Part shown: piece by piece, positions 10,657 through 21,707 of the stretch
Numbering within the stretch: position 1 is the first letter of the stretch
Layout: each line of letters opens with the position of its first letter
DNA from: Helianthus annuus
Lineage: Eukaryota > Streptophyta > Magnoliopsida > Asterales > Asteraceae
Direction of reading: 5' to 3'
NCBI RefSeq assembly: GCF_002127325.2
Contig: NC_035438.2
Coordinates: 91,941,948 to 92,005,947 of the forward strand
DNA length: 64,000 nt
Made by a program: the position numbers and the translations under genes
The notes under the pieces: generated by a model
Database searches by the model: none
What the model saw: the letters and a program-made list of their open reading frames with translations, nothing else
Told to the model about the DNA's origin: nothing

Positions 10657-13600
10657 CTATTCAAAGAATATATCCACCCAAGCCTGACCAGCCTTGGGTG
10701 TTACCGAGCTACCAATACTCGGTTTCTTACCTCCCATCTTCTTTTCATAGAACTCTTTAATCCCTTTGACTTTTCGGTCAATCATTTATCCAAAAATGTG
10801 TTTTACTTTGGGGTTAAAGGCTTTCTCAACATCCAAAACCTTTTTGTCAGAATAAAATTGGTTTGAAATCTCAACTTTACCAATTTTTTTCTTAAAATTT
10901 TCAGCCCGAAGTGGTGGAAAATTCTCATCATCCACAGTCGGAACTGATTCTTCACCATTTTCCTCAACCTGTGGCTCTTCTGATTTTGTGGAATCAGATT
11001 CATCGCCAGAAGATAGCTCCTCTGATTTTGACCTATCAGAATCATCGCTAGAACTATCAACAGACTTTTTAACAACCCATTTCTGGTTGTCAGATTTAGC
11101 TCTTTTCTTGTAAAATCTGTTTGAACATTCACCAATTTCAAATTTTGAATTTTTGAATAGTTTAATTCTATCAATTGGTGGATCAAACTCAACCACTTTC
11201 TCTTTCAGTTTAGAAACTCCCTGTTTTGATTGTATTGCCTGTGAACAGTTTATGGCAATGTGACCACTTTTTCCACACTTGAAACAGGTTCTAGTTTTCT
11301 TCTTTTGATCCACAGCTTGCATTTCTTCTTGCTTCTTTGCAAGGAACTCTATGTTTGACTGCTTTCTGAATATCTTTTCTTTCTCTTCTTCAAAAGATGT
11401 ACCTGAAACAAATGTCATCCTTGATTTAAAATCTCGAACATATTTTTCATTTTTCTGTTTTTCTGTTGGAGCAAAACCTAAACCTTTCTTTTTGAAATTA
11501 CCGTTATGGTTTGGTTTCTTTTGAAAACCTGAACCAGAACCGTAACCTTTTTTCTTGTTTTCTCTTTGTTGAACTCTTGAGGTGTATTTTTTAGGTTTAT
11601 TTGTAAGATTTAAATCTTTTATTTCAGAAATATTGATTTCTGTTAGTTTGAAAACCTTTTTTATCATCTCAGTTTTGACACCTCTTATTGGAAATTCCTC
11701 ATCAGAATATAATTTGTCCGAATCATTTAAAGTATATGCCACTTTAAATGCTTCATCATTCAAATTAGATTTTGATAACAGGAATTCTTTATCATACAAT
11801 CTTTTGCACTGTTTTTCATTTTGACCCGGAGTGCTGGACTCAGACTTTGACTCCTCAGTTTCATCGTTATCTAACACATGATCCACCACTTTCTTCATCA
11901 ATTGAGATTGTTGATCAGTGTCAGACGATGTAAACGTGACATCAATACTTTCTGGCAAATTGACTGAGGACTCCGACTCCCATTGTAAGTTTGTAGCCTT
12001 TTGGACTCTTTCAGAATTTGGATTTCTGGGCAAATATCCATTTTCCAGCGGGGGTGGACACTTGTTGTAACTAACACTTTGTTTCTTACCAGAATTCTTC
12101 TTGTCAGTCTTTTTCTTTGTGTCATTCTTCTTTTCAGGAGTCTTTTCTTCAATAATCTTTTGCTCTTCAGTTACTTCATCTTCTTCAAATGCCGTCATGC
12201 CTTCAACAGTTGGATAAATCCTGTCAATAACATAAGAAGTACATGAGTAACTTTTCAACAAACGATTTACTCTTTCGGTTTCAATTCTTTGAGCCTCTAG
12301 TTTTTGTTCTAGAACAGCACATTTCTCGATGTAGTTGTTCACAACTTTCTGTTTGATCATAACTGCTCCTTGAAGTGTCTTCATTGCTGTTGCCTGTTCT
12401 TCACTTGTATCATTGTACATGTTCATGGCTTTGTTCAACACATCATAAGATTCCTTCAACCTGTTCATGTTGTGAATTAATAAACTGTTTTGTTTCTTCA
12501 TTGCTTCACAATTTTCACAAATTACAGGAATCTTCTTTGCAATAGCTTTTTCATCAATCTTGAAAGTTGGAACTTCTTTTACTTTTCTTCTGACCACTGG
12601 AACATCTTCATCATCACTACTGACCGGTGTTTTGATCTTTTTCTGCTTAGCTTTCTTACCTTCACTGTCGCTTTCAGCCATCATCTTCAAGTGTTGTGCC
12701 ATTCTTTTTGCATAATACTTAGTACCATCATCATCACTATCTTCTTCAATACGAGCAACAAATGCTTTGTGACTTGAAGTTTTGTTAGGATCATAATCAT
12801 CCCAACTAAAACCTTCCCAGTTAAATCCTTCAGGTAACTTTTCATCATCTTGATCTATCAAACATGCCTTACCATCAGCTGGAATATATTTGTCCCAACT
12901 GAAATCTGTTGATGGCTTCTTTTCATCTTGATTCACCATACAAGCTCTCTTTGACGATTCTTCTATGACTTTTCTCCCATCTGCCACTTGCGGTTCTTGT
13001 TGATGTGATTGTTGAGCAACTTGATGGTATATTGCCTTCTGGTAGTAATCATTGTTGTTGAAAGGATTTTGAGCTCCACTTGCTTCGCGATTAGTGCACT
13101 CCCTCTTGAAGTGTCCCTTTTCCCTGCAACGAAAACAAGTGACTTTAGATTTATCAAAACCTAAAGTAGAAACATTTGCCTCACGGAGATCATCTCTTCC
13201 TGTGATCTGCTTAAATTTCTCAGCTCACCTCAACACACTAGCCAAACACCATTTTATATCCATTAATTCCATTTCTTCAGCATCGATCTGGTCGTAATCC
13301 TCTTTTGTAAGCATTGGATTTCCGATCCGACCTGCAACAAAACTTCCATATGATTCCAATACAGTTTCCAACAAAGACATATGGCTCTTTGCAATTTCTT
13401 CTGTATAATCTTGATCATCCTCGAGATTCAAAACAATGTTGCATTGAAGCTTCTTTCCATTTTTCTTTGTTGAAATGTTTGGATCAAAAGACGGATATGA
13501 TGAGAAACTGGTATTGCTATTTGATCCTTTAGATGAACTTCCAGATGAACCCTTTGCATTAAAAGCAGTTTCAAATTTTGGAGAAAAATTTGTGGTTTTG

Positions 13601-13831
13601 TCATTCAACCCTGCTTTGTAATACAATCCAATGTCTTGTTCACCATCGAAATCTTTCATTCTCGAGAACTTTCTTTGTTCCATCTCCTGAGCCTCAATCT
13701 TTTCAATGAATTTGCTAAGTGTCAGATACCTTTCTTTTTTCTTAGCATCATGAGATATGTACCCCAAGTTTCGTGTGGCAACGCATCAGCTAGCTTCTCT
13801 ATCAGCTCTTCATTGTCTTTGTTGATGCTCA
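10657..13831 (-). pseudogene. Element B gag, 3' portion (two CCHC knuckles)
   Basis: This continues the gag begun at 37824. In order it holds the UBN2/copia-type Gag region, with NPMLTKEDYDQIDAEEMELMD (21 residues, here split as NPMLTKEDYDQ and IDAEEMELMD); a first CCHC knuckle [14 protein letters not shown] (about 13095-13137); a long acidic, lysine-rich, coiled-coil-like middle; and a second knuckle [14 protein letters not shown] (about 11244-11286). The tail KAGQAWVDIFFE ends at a TAG at 10657. Breaks are one frameshift in an A-run near 13740, a TGA at 13225-13227, and a TAA at 10786-10788 just after HIFG. Between the last two, 813 codons are uninterrupted, so the copy is only lightly damaged. 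It binds and packages RNA in the family. There is no pol downstream. Confidence 0.85.
13827..13831. repeat. Left target duplication of element D (GCTCA)
   Basis: GCTCA immediately precedes TGTGACAACTG and is repeated at 37297-37301. Confidence 0.85.
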
Positions 13832-16179
13832 TGTGACAACTGCCACTTTTCGGTAACTTTCTTACACCTAAAGTACTCATTTTAGTTACATTTTTATGCA
13901 TTTTTTTTACACTCGAACTGCGTATTTCATGACATACACTTAGAATACTCATGGAATACTTACTTAGGATGCATATGATTCATTTTTATTAAGTACATTT
14001 GACACAGTTTAAACAATGCATCGAAACTACTAGAAAAGCACCTAGTAAACTAGTATTCTGTCGAAAACGCAGGAACCGCATAAACCATCTAAATGACATC
14101 TTTAGGACTCAGACGAAAGTCCAACATCTAATATATATTAAACCCTAACTAGGAATGCAAGGGTTTGATTTAAAACCTTTCCAAAGTCCAATAACACTAA
14201 AAACTACCCGAAAAGCACTAAAAGCGACGACTTCAACACTTTTTCGCAGAAATTCTGCAGAAATCAGCCATTTAATATTTTTGCAACATGTAAAAGTGCT
14301 ATTTAACATAGAATTCATATGAGGATACCTTCGGGTATCATCCGAACCAATAACTACATCAATTCACACAAGTTACACAACTTAGCTTTCAAATAACGTC
14401 TAACCGAAACAATTCGAAACGAATATCCGAACAATATCAAATCTTTTTTTAGTGACCATCTAGTGTTAATTGAATCATTATGGTCTAGTAATGGTCACTT
14501 AACACCTTCTAAACACTTAAGAACTTGAACATCTAAAGCTTTCCTAAACAACACCTAATAAAAACTAACACATTTTTACTAAAAAAACAAGCTTTCCTAA
14601 CATTTCACCTAATAAAAACTAACCCTTGTGGGACCCACTTTTTTTACCATTGTTTCCATAAATATCATGATATTTTACCATGGTTGCAAGTTGTTTAACC
14701 AAGTGGACAAGTTGGTGAAGTTAGTGAAAGACTTTAAACACTTTGATTCATAATCAACAAAGCACTTCATCTCATTTTTCATTATCTTTTTCACACACTT
14801 AAGAAACTCTCTCAACATTCATATATTATCGAAGAACACCATCAAAAATATTTCACCTTTCAAGCCTTCTTTGATGATCAAGATGGAGCTTGAAGATACT
14901 TAAGGTGATCTAAAGCAACAACAAGAAGAAGCAAGCCTTTTCATCCATTCAAGATCTTTCAAAACACCAAGATCAACACTTTTTCTTTTCTTTAATCCTC
15001 ATCACGATCATCCCTAGCCATTAGTGCTAGAAGTAAGCTTCTAAAATCTCTTTTTCATACTTATTTATGTATTATTTGGTTAAAGAACATGTAATAAACT
15101 AAATAATCATACAAAATAATATGAAAATACAAAGAAGCAAAATAATAATCATGATATAAAAGTTTGTTTATGTTGTGATTTAAAGATGATTACTTGCATA
15201 TTTGCTCTAGTTTTGATGATTAGCATACAAATAACTTGTTAGATGATGTTTAAAAACATAATCTAACAAGTGTACATGAAAATGTTTAGGGGTTTTGTTA
15301 AACATATATGTTTAGATGGATGATCATGATCTTTGATTTTGTTAAAGTATGTAAGTTTTTTTTTAACTAAAAATAATACTTTTACAAAGTTATAAAAAGA
15401 AACATACAAGATGGGTTTTATAAAAAGCTTGTTAAAACTAGAAGTAAATTATGATTTTTGAACTAGTAAACATATGTAAAGATCATACCAAAACCCTAAA
15501 TGATTATGAGTTCATCTTGTTACGTTTATGTTATAAATCTTATATGTTTTTATTAAGAAAAATATGAGAAGATTAGTGGTGATTTTTTTAGAAAAAGATA
15601 TGTTTTATTAAACATGGCAATGTTCATATTTCTAATAAAATATGGCAAATTTTTCTTAAAAGTCATAAGTTATAAAAACTATTATTTTTGACAAGATCTT
15701 TATTAGATTAAAATATTTGAAAGAATAGTTTTTATAAAAGCAAAGTTTGATGTAAATATATATTTTTTTGAGAAAATATATATTTAGTTAACTTAACAAC
15801 TTATGTGCTATGTGTTATTTGTTTGTATTAGTTATATTTATGATAACTAGGAACTTGAATACAATGGTACAAATGAACACAATGTACATTTCGACTAAAG
15901 TCTTACAAGACTACAGTTAAATACGCCTTAAAACACACTTACGGACATTCCGAGCTTTCGAACACAACTTATGGTCAAAACGGACGACGGGCGAATCTAT
16001 GAACATATCGCCATTCCGAGAAGTTACTACGACGTTTAGGCGATCTTTCGACGCGAATACATACAAATCACCGACAACAATATCCTGATTTTTTGAAACT
16101 TATAAAAACTATTATGTATTCTTTTAACTAAAAAGCCTATACTTAGTAACTTTTATAAAAAAATGAAAGGATATATTTT

Positions 16180-16495
16180 TAACACATGAGCTTATTTTAT
16201 AACAAATGGGTTTAATTTACATATGGGCCTATTTTATATAAATGGGCTTTATTATGATACAAATGGGCTATTTTACAAATGGGCTTATCATCCTAATTGG
16301 GCTTAACGTAAATACATGGGCTAAGCCCAATATCAAGACTCATGGGCTAAGCCCAAAACCCAACATATGGGCCAAGGCCCAATAACATTAAGCCCAATAA
16401 CCTTTAGGCCCAACACTATTTAGGCCCAACACTATTGAGACCCAACATTATTTGGGCCCAATAACATGAATTCTTGGGCTAAGCCCAATGACATA
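16180..16495. repeat. TGGGCY/RGCCCA cluster in D 5' LTR
   Basis: About twenty copies of TGGGCC/TGGGCT or their complements occur in about 310 bases, several as the palindrome TGGGCTAAGCCCA. TGGGCY is the plant site II element bound by TCP factors in many promoters. Whether it acts so here is inference. The block is present again at 35660-35975. Confidence 0.75.
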
Positions 16496-16577
16496 TAATT
16501 GATAAAATTACAATTATACAATTTACTTATACAAAGAAACGAAATCAAGAAGACAAGACTCGATGATACAACTCACA

Positions 16578-16582
16578 AGATA
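16578..16582. repeat. Left target duplication of element E (AGATA)
   Basis: AGATA precedes TGTGACACC and recurs at 26322-26326. The uninterrupted site is visible in D's other LTR at about 36059-36063. Confidence 0.9.
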
Positions 16583-17657
16583 TGTGACACCTGTGTCACT
16601 TCAACCATCAAACAAATTCCAAACCAAGGAAATATTGTATTTCATACTTGGGATTTGTATAAATATGTGTATGCTTTGCACATATCAATTCTTGTTCAAT
16701 TTCATACTCTACAACGCTTTCTAGAGAATTATACGCAAACTGGTGCATAAACGTACTCAGTTTAATGCGACAAATACTCCGGGAGACCATCATACACTTA
16801 ACATACCTTAAATAACCTTTACATAACTTACAAATAAGTTTTGAAGGCATTGGTATGGCAAAAACAAGTTAATTCGCTTACAGGGACTAAACTTGACAAA
16901 CTGCGAAAGTATGCCAATTTGAACTGTAACGAACATTCCGGAACATGTCCATAAGTTAAACATACCATATATATCCTTTACATAGCTTAGAAATAGGCTT
17001 TGAGGGGTTTGGTATGCTAAAACAAACTTTTGGATCATTCAGGGGCTAAAAGTGTCAAAAAGTGCACAAGTTTGCACTTTCGCGCATAACTCACGTTCTG
17101 AATACATCCGGACATCCAAAAATTTATGTAAGCATCCTTATATTATGCCTTAGTGTTTGGCATGAGAAAAATCCATTTGTCGCGTCATTTGGATCATCTT
17201 TCGCGCTTATGCGCATTCCGTCGTAATTAAGCGAACATCGCGATCGTACGGCCAAACGAACCGACATCCGGAATATTTTTGAGCATATTTTAAGTCCCCT
17301 ACACTTTAACTTCATCTTAGAGCCTTGAAATGAGGTTAACGGGGCTTAAACGTGCCAAAAATGGGCCAAAATACGTGTTTCTGAAGTGCAGGGACCAAAA
17401 TTGAAAATTCTGGTCTGGGAACCTTAGGCGGGGCGCGTAAGGATTTGCCAAATCCTTAGGCGGGCCGCGTGAACATGTCTGACAGAAGATTTTGCATTTA
17501 ATGCAGAATCTGGCCTTTCGTTCGATCAAAGGGCGATGCCTTTTCACCCAAATGAAGGGCCAAGGGTCAAGTTCACTGAATTTAACCCCTGGACACATGT
17601 ACGCACGAGATCAAGGCACGATATTCGATAAAACGATCCTAACGGTTCCACTTTTCC

Positions 17658-17665
17658 TATAAATA
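17658..17665 (+). promoter_or_regulatory. TATA box in E 5' LTR
   Basis: TATAAATA followed by a nine-C run. Position 1076 of the LTR places roughly the last 2.3 kb in the transcript. Confidence 0.7.
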
Positions 17666-17813
17666 CCCCCCCCCTTTTGTGTAAAAATCACAAAATCAGA
17701 TCTTAAAGCTCTAAGTTGAAACCATTGTTTCATACCTGAGCTATTTGGTCTTGATTAGCACTCGGGGACCCTCCGTAAGTCTTCTTTCGCTCTTTTATTC
17801 GCTTTTCGAGTCC

Positions 17814-18380
17814 GAAAGTCAACGTTTTGTTGACTTTCTGCATTGACCAGCTTTTGGTCAATGTGAAGTTCATGGAACTTCATAACGTGAGCGTGATCAC
17901 GATGGTTATGGTCCATAGTGACCATACCTACTGATTACCACGTTATCTAGGCTCAGTGACGAGTCGTAGTTTCGGCCAAAATGCGCATTCTTGCGTATTT
18001 TGTAACCAAACTACTCGTGGGCATCAAAGCCGTTTGTTTTGATGCCAAACCTGTTTCTAAACTTAGTTAAGCATGTTCTAACATGCTTAGCTCGTCACTT
18101 TTAGTTTAGTGCTTATATAGGGTCGTAAGGTAAGCGATTTAAACCATCGCTTATACTTTCGAACCCGACCCATTTGGTCGGTCATTAGGACCCGACCAAA
18201 CACATTAGGTGACCATAGCTATAACCTTCCGAGGTTATACCGTGTGGTCGCAATGTTAGGCGTCCCGAACGCGTTCTACGCGAACGACGCGTTAGGGTAG
18301 CATAAGCTACCTAAACGGGTCGTGATGGACCGTAAGCACTTAGATTAGGTTTCATTTTAGTATGTAGGCTTTGCTAAGCC
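17814..18380 (+). other. Array of about 14 consecutive mini-hairpins in E 5' LTR
   Basis: Perfect short stems follow one another: GAAAGTCAAC/GTTGACTTTC (17814-17838), CATTGACCA/TGGTCAATG (17841-17863), GAAGTTC/GAACTTC (17865-17881), CGTGATCACG (17892), TATGGTC/GACCATA (17907-17926), GGCATCAAA/TTTGATGCC (18020-18046), TAAGCATGTT/AACATGCTTA (18068-18089), TAAGCGAT/ATCGCTTA (18131-18153), TTTGGTCGG/CCGACCAAA (18173-18200), TATAACCT/AGGTTATA (18220-18239), GAACGCGTTC (18267), GGTAGC/GCTACC (18296-18311) and GGCTT/AAGCC (18367-18380). One GU-type stem lies at 17978-18001. All lie downstream of the TATA box. Confidence 0.8.
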
Positions 18381-18934
18381 ATATCACACGAGTCTCCATA
18401 CTCGTTTGGTTTACGAACCCGCGTACTGTCCGATCCTTCCGATTTGGTCCGGTATATTAACATAGCTACCTATTAGGTGCCGTTTGATATCCCGTGATCT
18501 TTAGCATTATCTGGTTGTTATACAAGGAACTCAAAGCAATCTCAGGTGAGTACATTGAACCCCTCTTTTACTGTTTTCCAAACTGTTTTGGGGTGAAGCA
18601 TGTGTACCTATCTGTTATTTTCATGATTTCAGAGAATAATTGATTATACATGTTAGTATTTATCTTTTGACAAACTAAATGACTATCTATGGTTTAAACA
18701 CTGATTTCTCAAAAATTACAAAAGTAATTGTTGGAATAGTACTTATTTTGTTCACCAGACCGATTGGTAGTATGATATAGCGCTATAGGACTAGACACCC
18801 CATTCCCGTTGTCATGGAATGTCTGAAACCAATTTATTTCTCCATCCAAATAGGGATTTCCTTTGTGGTATCCTTATAGTCTCAAAGGTGTAGTTTGATG
18901 CACCAGGTCTGAATGAATTCTTAAATCGCACCTT

Positions 18935-19230
18935 TAAAGTATATTTTGATATACTCCCAAAAAGTATAGTTTGATATACTCTCATGTGTGGTATTGTACA
19001 GAACCAACATATATTTTGTAATCATCCAAAGCATATTGTGATATGTTACTTACATAACAAAAACATAGTTTAATATGTTATTTATCACATCCAAAGCATA
19101 TACTGATATGTTAGTTACAAAACCAAAAACATGGTTTAATGTGTTATTTATAAATCCAAGGCATACTTGTAATATACTACTGAAAACTATTATTTTGAAC
19201 AACTAAAGTATATTTAATATACTATCTATC
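18935..19230 (+). repeat. AGTATA...TATACT degenerate repeats in E 5' LTR
   Basis: A unit of about 40-50 bases recurs about six times. Each carries a short inverted word such as AGTATATTTTGATATACT, or a variant with CATAT...ATATG, separated by CCAAA- or CAAAAA-like spacers. The block is repeated at 25301-25596. Confidence 0.6.
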
Positions 19231-19962
19231 AAACGATTTAGTTTTGGTTAGTGTTTAGATAACGGAACGAGTGTAATGTGATGAAAACATGGTAGATACG
19301 CCGCTGGTACTTCTTATATATAAGTGTTTTCATTGCATTACATACCGTGGCGTTATTTAGTACACTTGGGTTAACAATATTGGAACTGAAATATATTTTA
19401 ATATATTACTTATTCAACTTTCTTAAAACCAAGGTATATTTTATATATACCATAAACGTTTTATTAAAACATTGTTTTTCAAACAAACTTAACTTATACA
19501 AACTCATTTTACATGGTTATTCAGTTAACCATACATTATTCTCTTATTTATACATATCATCTGATCCTATCGTTTTTCAAATGATTTACAAGACAAAGCA
19601 AAAATACGAGGTTCATGACTAAACATTTTCTCAAACTCAAGTCATGAACTCCGTTTTCACAAAACCTATGTATCTCACAGGCATTTTTTGCTGACGTACC
19701 TATTTTTACACATGTTTCAGGTGCTGTCTTGAGATGATTGTTGATGCATGCTACATTTAGGATGGACTCGTGCCTTAGCAACTTTAAAACTTGGAAGATC
19801 ATAGTTGTACTTATGTGATTGTAATAGAACAACGAGTTCATTTAATCAATAAAACAATATTTAAATTTCCATGTGTTATGAAACAATGATTCTGTTACAA
19901 CACTCCCCGACGTTTCCGCCACGTTTTGTATGTTCTACGTGGTCGGGGTGTGACAGAAAAGT

Positions 19963-19980
19963 TGGTATCAGAGCTCATGG
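19963..19980 (+). other. Element E primer binding site (tRNA-iMet)
   Basis: TGGTATCAGAGCTCATGG starts seven bases after the LTR end. The TGGTATCAGAGC core is the standard plant initiator-methionine tRNA complement. Confidence 0.9.
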
Positions 19981-20561
19981 TTATAGGGAATTAGGTTATT
20001 AGTAATGCTTTGACCTAGTCTATAACCTTCCTAGGACCCTAACGCGAGTTTACTTGCGTTTAGTCATAAAACAACACCGTCACCTATCCTTAGGCGACGA
20101 CCGCAACAAGAACATAAATTTCAAAACCGCTTTGAAAACTAATCATCTGTTCTAGGATGATTGATTACTAGGTTTTGAACCCTCTGTTATAAGGTTTTGA
20201 ACCCCTTTGAATTTTCAAAACTCTCGTCAAAGTTGGTCTAAATATTGTGAACACATGCAAACTGGAAGGGTGGGTGCCTGTACCCTGAGTTTTCTGTCTA
20301 AGGCTAGAGTGTTCGTACAAATCCACATAATCGGACCAGTCACTCTTACCTGGGAACTCTTGGGGTGAGTGTCCACTTATAGGCGAGCATGTCTTCGCGA
20401 TACATTATTTTTGACCTATTTGCTTTGATTAATCACCAGGTCGTGTGTTGCTTTGTAGTAACAGACAGACGGCCACTATCCTTGCTTTCATCAGATTTGT
20501 TCCATCTCATTCTTTTCGTCTAATGCTCTCACTCATTTCCTCTCATGTTTCCTCTTTTAGA
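19981..20561 (+). other. Element E gag leader
   Basis: This is about 580 bases of untranslated leader between the PBS and the gag start. The frame is open upstream of the chosen ATG from 20445, but the extra 39 residues lack family character. Confidence 0.7.
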
Positions 20562-21707
20562 ATGCCTCCTCGACGCGACAATCAGATGGCGAATGCCGAA
20601 CTGGCGGAAATCATCGCGCAACAAATGGCTGCTGCCTTCCCAATTCTTTATGCTCAAATAACTCAAGCCATCAACAACAACAATGCTCCATGCAATTTCA
20701 AGATTTTTAACTCAGCTAAACCGCTCAAGTTCAATGGTTCTGAGGGAGCAACTGGTCTTCTTCAGTGGTTCGAGAGCATTGAGAACACTTTCCGTCACGT
20801 TCAGTGTCCTGAAAATCGCAAGGTCGAGTTTTCTTCGAGTGTGTTTCAGAAGAGGGCTCTTACATGGTGGAATGGGGTTATGAGAGACCGCGGTGCAGAG
20901 GTTGCATTAGCACAGACTTGGGCCGAGCTTAGGGCTCTTATGATGAAGGAGTTCTGTCCTCGTCATGAGCTTAGGGATCTAGAAAGGGAATTTGATGATT
21001 TAAAGCAAGACAGTGGGGAACATCGAGCCTATACTGATCGCTATGAGGAATTGAGCTTGTTATGCCCTACTATGGTTACGCCTCTGGATAAGGCGATTGA
21101 GAAATACATTGATGGGCTTCCTGACGTAGTTCAGGACATCGTTACTGGCAGCAACCCTACTACTGTCAGACAAGCCATTGAATTGGCTGCCACTCTGACT
21201 GAATCCCAAATCAGGAAGCGCAAGCTGTTTCGGAAGGGCGACTTAAGACCATCTGACAAGACTGCTCATGTGGAACCAAAGGAAGAAAGTGCTGAGGTGT
21301 CCAAGAAGGAAAAGCGCAAAGCCTCTCAAAGCTACGCTGTAACTGCTCAAGACAAACAAGTTGCACCAAACCAGCCAACACAACCTCGTAAAAGACAAAA
21401 CTATGTTGGTACTGCACCGTTGTGCAACAAATGCAACCGTCATCATCTAGAGCAAGAGCAGTGTCACAAATGTACCCACTGTGGGCGGTTGGGACATTTG
21501 ATCAATGTTTGTCGTTATGCAAATCAAGCTGCTGCAAACCCTGCTGCTGTTCAAGCACGGTTCCCCCTAGGGTCATGTTATAACTGTGGTGACCTTACCC
21601 ACTACAGGAACAATTGCCCAAGGCTTGTTAACATACCTCCAGCGCGTGGACGAGTGTTCAACATCAATGAGGCAAACATGAACAATGATGCAGCAGTAAA
21701 CAATTAG
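20562..21707 (+). CDS. gag: Gag polyprotein of gypsy element E (381 aa)
   Basis: The Gag is intact, with no internal stop. I chose the ATG at 20562 because MPPRRDNQ is the usual start of plant gypsy Gag proteins. An in-frame ATG/upstream start at 20445 would add 39 unrelated residues. A retrotransposon Gag capsid domain covers about residues 50-200 (KFNGSEGATGLLQWFE, ALTWWNGVM, EFCPRHELRDLEREF). It is followed by a basic linker and two CCHC knuckles: CTHCGRLGHLINVC (304-317) and CYNCGDLTHYRNNC (339-352). It would form the particle core and bind element RNA. It ends in a stop, not in a protease. The nearly identical LTRs and the open frame suggest it was functional recently. Confidence 0.93.
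   Translation: MPPRRDNQMANAELAEIIAQQMAAAFPILYAQITQAINNNNAPCNFKIFNSAKPLKFNGSEGATGLLQWFESIENTFRHVQCPENRKVEFSSSVFQKRALTWWNGVMRDRGAEVALAQTWAELRALMMKEFCPRHELRDLEREFDDLKQDSGEHRAYTDRYEELSLLCPTMVTPLDKAIEKYIDGLPDVVQDIVTGSNPTTVRQAIELAATLTESQIRKRKLFRKGDLRPSDKTAHVEPKEESAEVSKKEKRKASQSYAVTAQDKQVAPNQPTQPRKRQNYVGTAPLCNKCNRHHLEQEQCHKCTHCGRLGHLINVCRYANQAAANPAAVQARFPLGSCYNCGDLTHYRNNCPRLVNIPPARGRVFNINEANMNNDAAVNN

Larger units (their letters stand above)
13832..16582 (+). repeat. Element D 5' LTR, left part
   Basis: It is collinear with 33309-36063 of the 3' LTR, with scattered substitutions. It contains no gene. It ends at the AGATA target site of element E, and the TGGGCY-rich block (16180-16495) lies just before that point. 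Confidence 0.9.
16583..19955 (+). repeat. Element E 5' LTR (3373 bp)
   Basis: It begins TGTGACACCTG and ends TCGGGGTGTGACA. In order it holds a promoter zone with an imperfect duplication of CCTTAGGCGGGSCGCGT (17422 and 17454), a TATA box at 17658, a dense array of mini-hairpins (17814-18380), and a set of AGTATA...TATACT repeats (about 18935-19230). No protein-coding gene is recognisable. Small open frames in it recur exactly in the other LTR. Confidence 0.92.

Noticed and set aside
11582..12777. Several plus-strand frames across 11.5-12.8 kb
   Set aside because: Complementary shadows of the long minus-strand Gag frame of element B.
19963..19980. Short tRNA-Met-like strings (also 27554, 38369, 50346, 58215)
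   Set aside because: These are primer binding sites next to LTRs, not tRNA genes. No cloverleaf surrounds them.
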